DNA from: Didymodactylos carnosus
Lineage: Eukaryota > Rotifera > Eurotatoria > Philodinida > Philodinidae
Direction of reading: 5' to 3'
Assembly: GCA_905250885.1 (NCBI GenBank)
Contig: CAJNOQ010000322.1
Coordinates: 1 to 54,989 of the forward strand
DNA length: 54,989 nucleotides
The number at the start of each line of letters is the position of its first letter. Within the stretch, counting starts at the first letter, position 1. A program made the position numbers and the translations under genes. The notes under the pieces are model-generated. The model ran no database searches. It was not told the DNA's origin and was given only the letters and a program-made list of their open reading frames with translations. Positions 1 through 12,100 of the stretch are shown here, piece by piece.

Positions 1-177
1 TAATTTCTTACCGTCTTTCAATAAAGTGACAACAACATCTTTGCCTTCAGGATGATCAACAGTCAACGTCACGGTGTCATTTTCGTTTACCTCATGGATC
101 GGAACGTCTTTAGGTGATTCGATGGGTGTTTCTTCGAGTTGTAGTGTTTGTGTTTCGATGGTTTGTTCTTGTTGAGA
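1..177 (-). CDS. unc-89: Start of a further A-type Ig after the PEVK tract (cut by window edge)
   Basis: The exon starts at 177 after the acceptor ATTGTTTTCAG, phase 0, matching the phase-0 end of the PEVK exon across a 2.2-kb intron. It encodes a Gln/Thr-rich spacer (SQQEQTIETQTLQLEE), then ESPKDVPIHEVNENDTVTL and VVVTLLKDGKKL, the beginning of an A-type Ig. Bases 1-127 are identical to 4231-4357, inside exon 3676-5068. So the modular Ig block continues beyond the PEVK tract as a near-exact copy of Ig34. Confidence 0.8.
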
Positions 178-3100
178 CTGAAAACAATGTACTGAGTTGC
201 ATTTTATATGACAGAGAAAATATGATGAGATTTTGACGTGTGCACAAGACAAATTTTGTTGAACAATAAAAGGATTGTCGGTTAATGCAGGTTTCTGACA
301 CACGGTATGTTATTGATCTTGAATGCATGAGAAATTGATGAAAACGGATTATGGATAGAGGTTTTTAAGTAAGTCAAGGATTCACGATTATATATATTGA
401 GTAGTGATAATAACTAAAGTATATATTTGTTTAGAAGTCATTATTTTGACTGTAATATAAAAAGAAATTGTTTTCTTGATAACTGCATCTCAAAATTTCT
501 GTAGTGTAATATGGGAAGACCGTGTTTGTATTACACTTCATTATGGTATCGTTTTCGATCCTCCTCTCTCTTCCTGGAACAATGAATCACAGATCTACGT
601 AGATTGCAAAGATTTATCGAAGCTAATATTCGCGAATCACATGTAGTTTTCGCTGAGGAATGCGATTATTTAGTTCTAACCAATAAGCACATGTGTATTT
701 GGGACGTTTGCAAGCGAGTTGTATCGCAGAAAAAGATATTCTCGCATGCATCTCATATATTTCTGAAATCAAATTTGTTGGTTTTCACGAGTATACTGTT
801 CATACTCATGGTTCACTTGTCGATAAAATCGGCTTATCAGCTATTCGGAATCTCGAGATTTTAAAAATAATGTCACTTTTCAAGCAAAATTTGAAGTTTT
901 CACTTCGACTAACGGCAACGAAATTCGCTATTTTTTTAAAAGCATCTTTACATATTAGTTTCTGTCAGTTTGCAGTTTAGATCTTGGACTTCAAAACCGT
1001 GTAATCTGATATAATGAGTTCTTTTCTCTGACCAGGAAAAATTTCAAAATAATACGTGAACACGAAAAGCACCAAAGCTATCACGTCACGCTTTGCTCTT
1101 CTCGTTTCTCAGTAAAAACAATTTCCAATCTTTATTAACTTTTGCCAGATGATAGACCGTTAATACAACACTAAACTGATAAAAAATTTCAGAATGAATT
1201 GAAAGTGAAGGAATAATTAAAACTTTTCTTTACTGCACGTCAGTTTTCCGCACTAAATGTCACAACATATTTTCTATTAGTTCGAGCTATATCTGATGAC
1301 ATACACTGAAAGCTAAGAAACATAGGTTTTTAGCGGCTAAATTTCGATAAACAGTGAACACTCAGTGATTAGAGGATTGACCTTTTTAACCGATATCGAA
1401 GGTTCAATTCTCAGTCGAGACACTTCTTTTTCGTGTGCTTATTGATCCAAAATTTCGAAAAAACCTAAAATAACTAAAGAACTATCTTTCATACTATAAA
1501 GTTCTTGTTCATTCAAGAATTTCAGATACACTGAAAGTTTCAAGTCTTAACTGCTGCCGTTACGGAGAAAAGTTAAAATTACTACTAAAATGTTCTTTTA
1601 AAAATTACCCTTCAAAAATAGAATTTTTTTCTAAATCAGAGTGAAGCATGAATGTATCTTATATCACTCGATAGCTTTTCCTCACCCGCGCCTTCAAATT
1701 AAAAGTAAAATTTTCAAACTGGATATATTGCACACTCCTGGCGTAGAAACTAGTCTTTTTCTCTCAATCTATATGCGTGAGTACTAATACCATTAATTAG
1801 CGGAAAAGTTTACAATGAACGCGAATTTTTAAAACTTCATCAACAGGAGTAATATTCGCTTGCAAACGTTCTATTTCTATTTCGCATCCAAACTCTTCTG
1901 ACGCGGATATCAGCGAAACTTTCTCTACTTAACTACTATCGCTTATCTTTTAATATTCTTTCAATTCACTTAAAGTGAGATCTCGCCACTGTATTATGAA
2001 TTCGTCAGTCTCTCACTATTCTACACATTTCGTGAGCAAGATCTGATTGATAGAGCGAGCACACGGAAGAACACGCCAAAACATTATTCGAGCGCACGCT
2101 GTATGGACTTGTTTACAATATCTCTTCAAATTCTGCCCATACTTGATGCGCAAAATTCTCCACGTCAGCATTCCGTACTCGTCCACACCTTAGACGAACA
2201 TGAAAAAATTATCTCACGCACTATACTCGTTCAATGTTACATAACTACATTCGACACTCAACACACACACTGTAGAAGAAAAGTTTTTCTTCGCATATTT
2301 GCAAATAGCGCATCAAACACAGAGCGTTGCATACAAGCGTATAGCAAGTAATAAAAGCAAAACACAAAAAGCTTGAATCACCTACTTGTTCAACAGTTTC
2401 ACTTTCTTCTTCAACCACCTTTTCTTCAACACGCTTCTCTTCAACCACCTTTTCTTCAACAGGCTTCTGTTCCACCGGCTTCTCTTCAACTGGCTTTTCT
2501 TCAACCACCTTTTCTTCAACCACCTTTTCTTCAACAGGCTTCTGTTCCACCGGCTTCTCTTCAACTGGCTTTTCTTCAACCACCTTTTCTTCAACCACCT
2601 TTTCTTCAACAGGCTTCTGTTCAACAGGCTTCTCTTCAACAGGCTTCTCGACGACTTGTTCCGGTTTCTCTTCAACCACCTTTTCTTCCACTGGCTTTTC
2701 TTCAACCGGCTTCTGTTCAACCGGCTTCTCTTCAACTGGCTTTTCTTCAACAGGCTTCTCCACGACTTGTTCTGGTTTCTCTTCAACCACCTTCTCCTCA
2801 ACCACCTTCTCTTCAACTGGCTTTTCTTCAACAGGCTTCTCGACGACTTGTTCCGTTTTCTCTTCAACCACCTTTTCTTCCACGGGCTTTTCTTCAATCG
2901 GCTTTTGTTCAACAGGCTTCTTGACGACTTGTTCAGGTTTCTCTTCAACCACCTTTTCTTCCACGGGCTTTTCTTCAACAGGCTTTTGTTCAACAGGCTT
3001 TTCTTCCACTGGCTTTTCTTCAACCACCTTTTCTTCGACAGGTTTTTGTTCAATCGGCTTTTCTTCAACTGGCTTCTGTTCAACAGGCTTCTCTTCAATA

Positions 3101-6100
3101 GGCTTCTCGACGACTTGTTCAGGTTTCTCTTCAACCACCTTTTCTTCCACTGGCTTTTCTTCAATCGGCTTTTGTTCAACAGGTTTTTGTTCAATAGGCT
3201 TTTCTTCCACTGGCTTTTCTTCAACAGGCTTCTCTTCAACAGGCTTTTGTTCAACAGGTTTCTCGACCACTTGTTCGAACTCTTGCGGCTGAGGCTGAAA
3301 GGAAGACAGATGAGACGTTAATAAGAGTAATCATTTATCAACAAAGAGAATGGGCGATTATTGGTTGGAATTTCACGGTAGAAATGTTCGTCATCTTATT
3401 AGAAATGTTTATTTACTGACTCCAATATGAGTTTTCGAAAGGCTTGTTTACTGACATAAATAAATTAAATTGAAATTTGACTACTAATACCCTCACCGCA
3501 ATTATTCTCAGTATAAGTTTCGACTTACGCTCTTAGTGTCGATAATATGAACTAAGAACGTTCATGGCTCGTCCTGAACTAATGCAAAACATCAGTTGGT
3601 CAATGGATACAGATACTAGGGAAAAAATTATTTTCGGCAGAAGGATCACACACAATCAATTGATCTTTCTCTTACTTGCTGAACAATTTCTTGCTCTATT
3701 TTGATTTCATCTGTTGGTTCAATAATAATTTCTTCAGTTTCTTCTTCAACCACAATTGTTTCCTTCGTAGTAGACGGACGTTTTTCAACTGATGCTGGTA
3801 ATACATGAATATGCGGTGTATCCAATATCAAATGTTCACTTTTCAATGTATAAACGCCTTCATCTGTTGGTTTCAAATCTTTTACAACAATCTTGTAGGT
3901 GTTTGTATTATCATCAATAATTGTCGTGATACGATTATCGGTAGCTAACAATGGCTGGTTATCTTTCAAAAATACAAATGGTTCATCTGGTTTTCGATCA
4001 AATGTACATTCAATCGTCAATGTTTCTGACTCAATAAAATCTGTCTTGGGCAAGTCCATGATTTGATGTTGTACTGGTTTTGGATGAACAATGAGACGCA
4101 TCAATGGTTGCACAGTCTTATTAATAATAACAGAATATTCGCCCTCGTCACTGAGCGGCTTAGACTTTATTATCTTTATCTCAGTGGTTGTCGGTGATTT
4201 TGATTTGATTTTGATATGATCGTTTTGCTCTAATTTCTTACCGTCTTTCAATAAAGTGACAACAACATCTTTGCCTTCAGGATGATCAACAGTCAACGTC
4301 ACGGTGTCATTTTCGTTTACCTCATGGATCGGAACGTCTTTAGGTGATTCGATGGGTTTTTCTTGAAGTTGTGGTTTTTGGTTTTCGGTTATAACGGGCT
4401 CTTGCTGCGTAGGTTGAGCATCGATAACATATGTTTCAACAACTTCTTCATAAGTTTCTGTTTGCGTTGGAGGGAACGAAACGACTGTTTCTTCTTTTGG
4501 CAGAATATGAATGAATGGTGTGTCGAGAATAAGATATTTGCTTTCAAGTGAGTAAACACCTTCATCGTTTGGCTGAAGGTCTTTGATGATCAATGTGAAT
4601 GTCTCGTCTTTTTGTTTTGTGACTATACGTACATCAGGAATTTGTTTGAGTGGTATGTTATCTTTTGTCCAGGTGAATTGGTCATCTGGTTTTGAGTCAA
4701 ATTTGCATTCTATTGTAAGCGTTTCACCAGCGGTGAAAGTATCTTTCGGGAGCTCCATCGTTTGGCGGCGAACTGGTTTATTTTGAACTTGAAGTGTCAT
4801 AATTGGTTGAATTCGATCGCGTATTTTAATAGAATACTGACCACTATCGTTGAGTTCGACAGGTTTAAATGTTATGTCGATTGTTGTTGATGAAGTGGGA
4901 TTTACTATAATATTTGCACGCTTCAATATTGGAACATTGTCTTTTATTAACTGTACATCCTTCAGAGCAACGTTAGCTTGTTTTTCAACTGTTAAATTCA
5001 TTACATCTCCTTCTGTAACAATATGCACCGGAGTTTTCTGCTGCGGTTGTTGTTGAGGTTGTGTTTCTCTAAAAAAAGTAGAATGAATCAAGGAACAGAT
5101 CAACAGTTTGTTTAATACTAAAAATCATCAACTTACAACGGTATTTCTTTTTGTTTATTCATATCTATTGTTACGGAGGAGCGTCTTAATTCCTCTTCTT
5201 GTTTTATTGATTGCTCATCTGAAGGTCTTGTCATGTGTGGAATTATTTTGATTTCAGGTGTTCGGACAACTAAATTTGGCGTACGCATTTCATAAGCTCC
5301 AGCATCCGCTAATTGTAAATCGTGTATTTCAAAAGTATATTTTCGATTTTTTACATCGAATGTTTGCCGATGACGTATATTATCAAATGGTATAAATACT
5401 TCGTTTCTATACCATTCTGGTTGAATATCATTCATCAGTGTATCATCATCAAAATCAATTGTAAATTGTACTTTCTCTCCTACATGAAATGTATCACGTG
5501 AAAGGTCGAGTAATTTTGTTTTCGGTTGTGGACGTGGTTCAACATAAAGTGTAACAAGATGTTTTTTTTCTGTTGTTGCTTTTGAATCGACTTGATATTC
5601 GTATCGACCTGAATCAGTTACGCGTAAATTTAATAAACTCACAACATATGTTCCGGATGATTGACGATCAATATTAATTGATGATTTTGTATTTGGTTCC
5701 ATTGGTAAACCATCTCGAAGTAAACGAATCTGATTTGGTTGTACATCAAGAGTAGTAAGTACTTTTAACTTAACTGAATCACCTTCGCGAACAGTTTGTG
5801 TGGCCTCTGTTGTGGCTGAAAAAATAAACAAACAATGCTAGACCCATTAAGGAATTGAAAAAATAATTTAACTTACGTTCATTTAGTTTTCGTATCCCAT
5901 ATTCTTCTATAACTTCTTCGATAATAACTGTACTTGATCGTCGTTGTGGTTCTATCGGCTGTTGTTCTTGTGGTCGTTCAACAACTTTTATTAACGGTGT
6001 TTCAATTACTAATCCTTTCACTCGTAATTCATACGAACCGGTATCATCAGGTTTCAATTGATTAATAATAAGTGAATGTTTTTTGTTACCATTTTCGTTT

Positions 6101-9100
6101 AGTATAACATGATGATTATCTGGCTTGACTAATTGTCCATTTTTAAACCCTTTAAAGAATCAAAAAGAAATAACAGAAATATTTGTAAAAATGATTATTA
6201 AATATATACATACACTGAGGTTGGTCCTTTGGTGCTTTTGGGAATTCGGCTTCTAACATAAGCTGCTCATTAACAAAGAACACGTCTCGCGGCATCTCCA
6301 TCCGTTGAATCACGACTGGACGAGGTTCTACTATCAATTCGGCTAATGGTACTGGCTGTCCTGAAATATAACAGAGAATATTTGTGCTTATCATATGAGA
6401 CTCGACAGGTATATATACTGGTATACAATTTGTAATAATTTCATAGAAAGATCTCTATCAAAATTTATTGTCCGAAATTCTCCGGATTTAGTGTTCATTT
6501 GTCTGTCTCCACGAACTGGGATAGCTCGCTTAAATATTCAATCATTCAATAGAGTGTTTTATACCTTGTATTACTGCTGTATATATTCCCTGATCTTGTA
6601 GTTCTATATCTTGCAATTGTACAGTAATCAAATTTGTTTTATAATCTTTTTTCAGATTAACAGTTGGTTCATGTGTTATTACATTGTTGTTATGTAAAAG
6701 TTCGATTTTATTTAATGGTACATCGAAGCTTGGCGTTAATTCAAATGTTACTGTATCACCTGAAATTTTAAGATATGATATATATCTTAGTATTTGATTG
6801 ACATACTGACTTACCTTCATGAACCAGTTTCATTTTAAGAGGTTCCTCTGGTGGTGATTGACTGTAACTTGTCGTCGATACAACTGATTCTTGTTGCGAT
6901 AGAACGCTTGAAGTTGGTTGTGTTGAGAAAGGTGCGACTGGTAAAACATTTAGTGTGATTATAGGTTGATATTGATTGTTAATTACAGCAGCGTAATCAC
7001 CCGTGTCGCTTAATTGAGCATCTATTATACTCAATCGAACATCTTTTCCACCAAATTGTTCGAGACGTAAATGTTTATTATCCGCAAATGTTGGTTGACC
7101 ATTTTTTAACAATTGTACGTCGTTTGCTGAGATTGGTGAAGTTGATATAATTTTCAACGTAACACTATCGCCTTCTTTTACTGTGCACACTTTTTTATCA
7201 GAAGGTGAAACTATACAAAAGAATTGATATGTAATCAATTGAAAACGTAATAGTGCAGCTATAACTCAATATTTTTTGTAACAGTATAAAGTACAGTTCA
7301 TGTACATATGAGAAACTGTTGACTCTTCAAGCTCGATTGATCACTGACGGACAATGTTTTCTGAAGATTGAATGTCAAAATGATGTTTTGGACCACGGTA
7401 TAGATATTTTTTTTGAAAATGACTGAAATACTGAAAATAGCTGTCGATTGTAAAAGAATCATGATTTTCTAAGGAATAAAAGAGTCACTACTCCATTTTG
7501 ATGTAAACATAAAGTATTTATCCTTTTGGATCTAACTGCTTTCTAGTATATACCAGAAACCATTCAACTAGACGAGTAAACATATATCTGCTGATCAGCT
7601 TGCTACGTCCACACAAAATCTCAAGCCATATACATATATATACATTATAGTTGTTTGTTTACTGGGATCTTCTTACTTCTGTGAAGTATCCTGTTAGTAA
7701 AATAATTTATTTTTAATATTTCTTAAAATTTTCTAACCTGCTGGTTGCTGCGGTTGATTTGGTTTTATAGTATAAACTGTTGTTTCTTCAACAGTTTCCA
7801 CTACAGTCTTTGGTCGTTCAACAACGCTAATATATGGTGTTTTCACAATTAGTGGACCACTTTGTACCTCATAAACGCCTAAAAATAATTAAAAAATCAT
7901 ATAAAGAATTACTTTATTAACCATTCTAAACTTACCAGCATCATTTAATTGCAAATCTCTCACAATTAATGTTACTTTATTTCCATTTGTTTTCATTGAA
8001 ATACGATTATCTTCGCTCAATTCTACATTATCTTTCGACCATGTTGGCGCTTGTTGAGGTTCATGAGTAAATTCTAAATCTAATGTAACTGTATCTCCGA
8101 CATAAAATGTGTCTTGGTCCAGTCGCATATACTGAATTTCTGGTTTACGTTTCTCAACTTGTATTTGAGCTAATGGATGAATGTTATCGTGAATCTTTAC
8201 ACTATAGACACCACTATCATCTAGTGCTAATGTTTGAAGTGCAATACGCAATTTATCGTTATCATGTTTGATTGTCGTCTAAAAAACACAAAATGAGTAT
8301 TTTGATTATAAGTATATTTAATTTAAGTTTCTTTCGAAATCTAATTTAATTTACTTTTGGTTTTTGATTCATTGGTTTGCCATTTTTTAGTACTTGAATA
8401 TCACTTGGTCTCACATTGACTTGTAAACCCTCAACAGATAACGTAACAGTATCATTTTCTCGTACAACTTGTATTGGAATATTTTGTATTTCTTGTTGTT
8501 GTTTTGGTACTACATGTATCATTGGGGCACGTGCAATAACCGATCCGATTCGTACTTCGTATATTCCCGAATCACTTTTCGTCGCATTACGTATAATAAT
8601 AGTCAATGTATTATTTTCATCTAATATTTCAATTCTTTTTGTTTTTGTTATCGAATCCATTGGAGGTGTAACAATTGGCATACCGTCTTTTAACCATGTG
8701 GCAAACTGCCCGGGTCGTTGGGGAAAAGTACATGCTAATCGAATTGTTTCACCCTCTTCAAATGTATTCTTATCAAGATCGAGTATAAATAATTCTGGTT
8801 CACGTTGTTTCACTTCTAACTGACATACGGGCGTACGTTCGCCATGAATATCAATTTCATATAGACCATGATCATCTAATTGTAAACTTTTCAATTCTAA
8901 TTTTAGTTGATCATTTTCATGCCATTTTTCTATTTGTGGTTTTGTTGTAATTGGTCGATTATTTTTTAGTAACGTTATTTCTTCAAGTAATGTTTGAACT
9001 GATTCATTCTGATGGTCTGCACGATCAATATTAACATCAATTTGTAAACTATCACCTTCAATTACCGTTCGATTTGGTGCAGGTAGTTTAGGTTTTTCGA

Positions 9101-12100
9101 CGATTCGTATTAGAGGTGTTTCAACAATTAGATAGTCGGTACGTAACTCATAGATGCCTTCATCTGTATAATCTACATTTTTTATTGTTAATGAATATTT
9201 TGTTGGACCATCATTCGTCATATTATCAACTGTTACAACATGTCGATTTGTTGACTGTATTGGACGACCGTTTTTAAACCATGTTGGTTTCAATGATTTT
9301 GTTTTTATTGGTTTCTGAAAATTACATTCGAGTGTTATGGTTTCATTAACAAAAAATTCTTCTTTTGGTAATTGTATCAATTGTCGTTGTATAGGGCGTT
9401 TCTTAACATATAAATCAATTAAATCTTGACGTTGTTGATCCATCGCAATTGAATATAAGCCCGTATTTGATAAATCAACGTCGATTAAACGCACAAGCCA
9501 TCGTGTACCATCACGTTCTAAACTTATATGAGAATAATCATCGATTGGACGATTATTTTTCATTAATTGAAGTTGATCAATTGTAATTGGACGAGTAGAA
9601 TCGGGTGTCACTTCAATTGTTAATGAATCACCTTAATAAATTAACAAAAAACATTATGATAGTAGAGTTAAATATATCTTAAAAATATATTTTACCTTCC
9701 ATAACTTCTTGTCGTTGAATTTGTACTAATGGTTTCATCAGTCTCTCTTCTTCATTTTCCATTGTTGTTTTATCATCGATAACTTCTAAATGACATGATC
9801 GATAAATAGGTCCTAACGATATTACATATTTTCCCGAATCATTTTTATCAATATCATGTATTAATAAACATTGTATTGTTCCTTCTGAAACCACTTCATA
9901 TTTATCACTTGTAAATATTTCCTGATTTTCTCTAAACCATTTAACAGGTACATTCGATTTATTCAATGTACAACTTATTGTTGCCACAGATCCATCTTCT
10001 TTTCGTTTCCAAACAAGATATGATTGTGGTCCATCAACAAATTGTGGTCCTGCTTCTTGTACTCGTACATCACATATTGACTGTTTATCTTCTACTTGAC
10101 ACGTATATGAGCCACTATCATTCTTTGTTACATTATTTATTATCATAGTACATGTTTCATCAGCCGCAATCAACATTAAATTTGGATTTGTTGTATTATC
10201 TAATATTTGACTATTATTTTTTAACCATCTTACATTTTTTGGTTTACGATTTGTTTCACATAATAATGTTAGTGTATCATTTTCATTTAAATTCAGTTGT
10301 TGTGGTAATGGTTGTATTATTTGTAATTCTTTTTCAATTATTTTTACAAAACCTTGAGTAGCAACATTTGTCGTATCAATATAACAAACATAAGTGCCTT
10401 CATCATCTTGTTTGTGACTTTTTTTTATTATAAGTTTATGTATTGTACCTGTTTTATCTGTTTGTTGTGTATCAGGTGTTTTAATTAATTTATAACCATT
10501 TTTCATCCAACTGACATTTACTGTTGGTTTATTTGTTTTTGTTACCAATGTAAAATCATCACCTTCTTCACATAAAAATGTTTCATCTAATGGTTGTATA
10601 AATTCAATTGGTTGTATATTTGGTGTTTGTAGTATTTGTAAGGTAGCATAAGATTTTTGATCACTATTTGGAAATTCAATATGATATTGTCCTTGATCAC
10701 TTAATGTTATATTATTAATAGTAAGTATATGATGTCTATTATCGTCTGTCATTTCATATTTATTGGATGGTTGTATTAATTTAGAATTATTAAAATACCA
10801 TACAGGACTTTTATCAGTTGGTGTTGTTTCACAATCAAATTGAATTTGTTGTTGAACTTGTGGATGTAATAGACAACGTTGTGATTCAAGAGGTTTAATA
10901 ATATTAATATATAAATCTTTAACATTAACATAGCATGTTGATAAATCTTGTTTATTATTTGAACTTAATCGAACACTATAATAACCATTATCTTGATTTA
11001 ATAAACAATTATTAATAACTAATGTATTCTCATTACCATGTTGAATAAAACGATATTTATCTTGTCTCGATTTTATTTCTTGACCATTACGATACCATTT
11101 TATTTGTGGAATATTTTTAATTTGTTCTGGTAAAAATTTAACTGTTAGCGTACATGTATCATGTTCATATAGATCAACATCTTGTAATGGTTGTAATAAA
11201 ATATCTTTTGTATCGTTTAATGTTGGTATTAATTGACATTCGGTACTAGCATTTCCAATTTCACAACGATATAGTGCTTGATCATCTATATTTAAATCAT
11301 GTATAACAAGTGCTAATAAATGATGTTCAATAATAGTTTCGTATTTTGACGATGGTTTTATTTCAAGACCATTTTTAAACCATTTGACACGATTCGGTAA
11401 AGTGGGTGAACGATTTATTGCACAATCTAAGGTAATTGTTTCTTCATTAGGAGAATAATGAACATGTGGTGGTAATGATTGTACAAAACGATAATCCGGC
11501 TCATGTACAGTAATATGACATGTTGTTTCTTTATCTTGTATTGAACAACGATAATGACCCGTATGTTGTTCTTGAGCATGATCAACCTAATAGAATATAT
11601 GCAGAAATCAAGTTTTACTGAATAAACTAAAAAAAAAAAAATTGACGCACTTGTAAAACATGTGTACATCCATCTGAAATCGTTTTCATTGTTTTGTCTT
11701 GATCTGAAATGGGTTTTCCATCTTTGTACCATTTACTTGTTACATTGGGACGATTAATGCGACATTCAAGAACAAATGGTGATCCAACATTAATATTTGT
11801 ATCATCATCATCTAATAATTTTATAAATTTTAAACTTTTATCGGCATCATCAATTGTTAAATTAGCAGTTGTTATTGTATTATTTAAACAACACGTCACA
11901 GTACCAATATCATTTTCGCTTATATTATTGATAATTAATTGAATTTCTCGATCAATTAATTTTGTCAGATACTTATCGTAAACATTTAATGGTAATGGAT
12001 AACCATTTATATACCACTGAATTGTTTTAGGCGCTTTTGAGCAAACACAGCTAAATATTACATTATCACCTAATTTTGCACGTTGATCATGTAATGGTTT

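Noticed and set aside
604..980. Two overlapping plus-strand frames in the intron next to the PEVK exon
   Set aside because: They overlap each other in different frames, have no splice context and no recognisable domain.
2373..3321. Long plus-strand and alternative-frame ORFs (rich in Leu/Phe/Gln or Ser/Thr/Phe) over the PEVK exon
   Set aside because: They are by-products of a 15-bp repeat that lacks stop codons in several frames. Only the minus-strand KPVEE frame has phase-matched splice sites on both sides.
8416..8823. 135-codon plus-strand frame
   Set aside because: It is the reverse strand of the Ig24-Ig25 exon, whose minus-strand frame is clearly an Ig domain.
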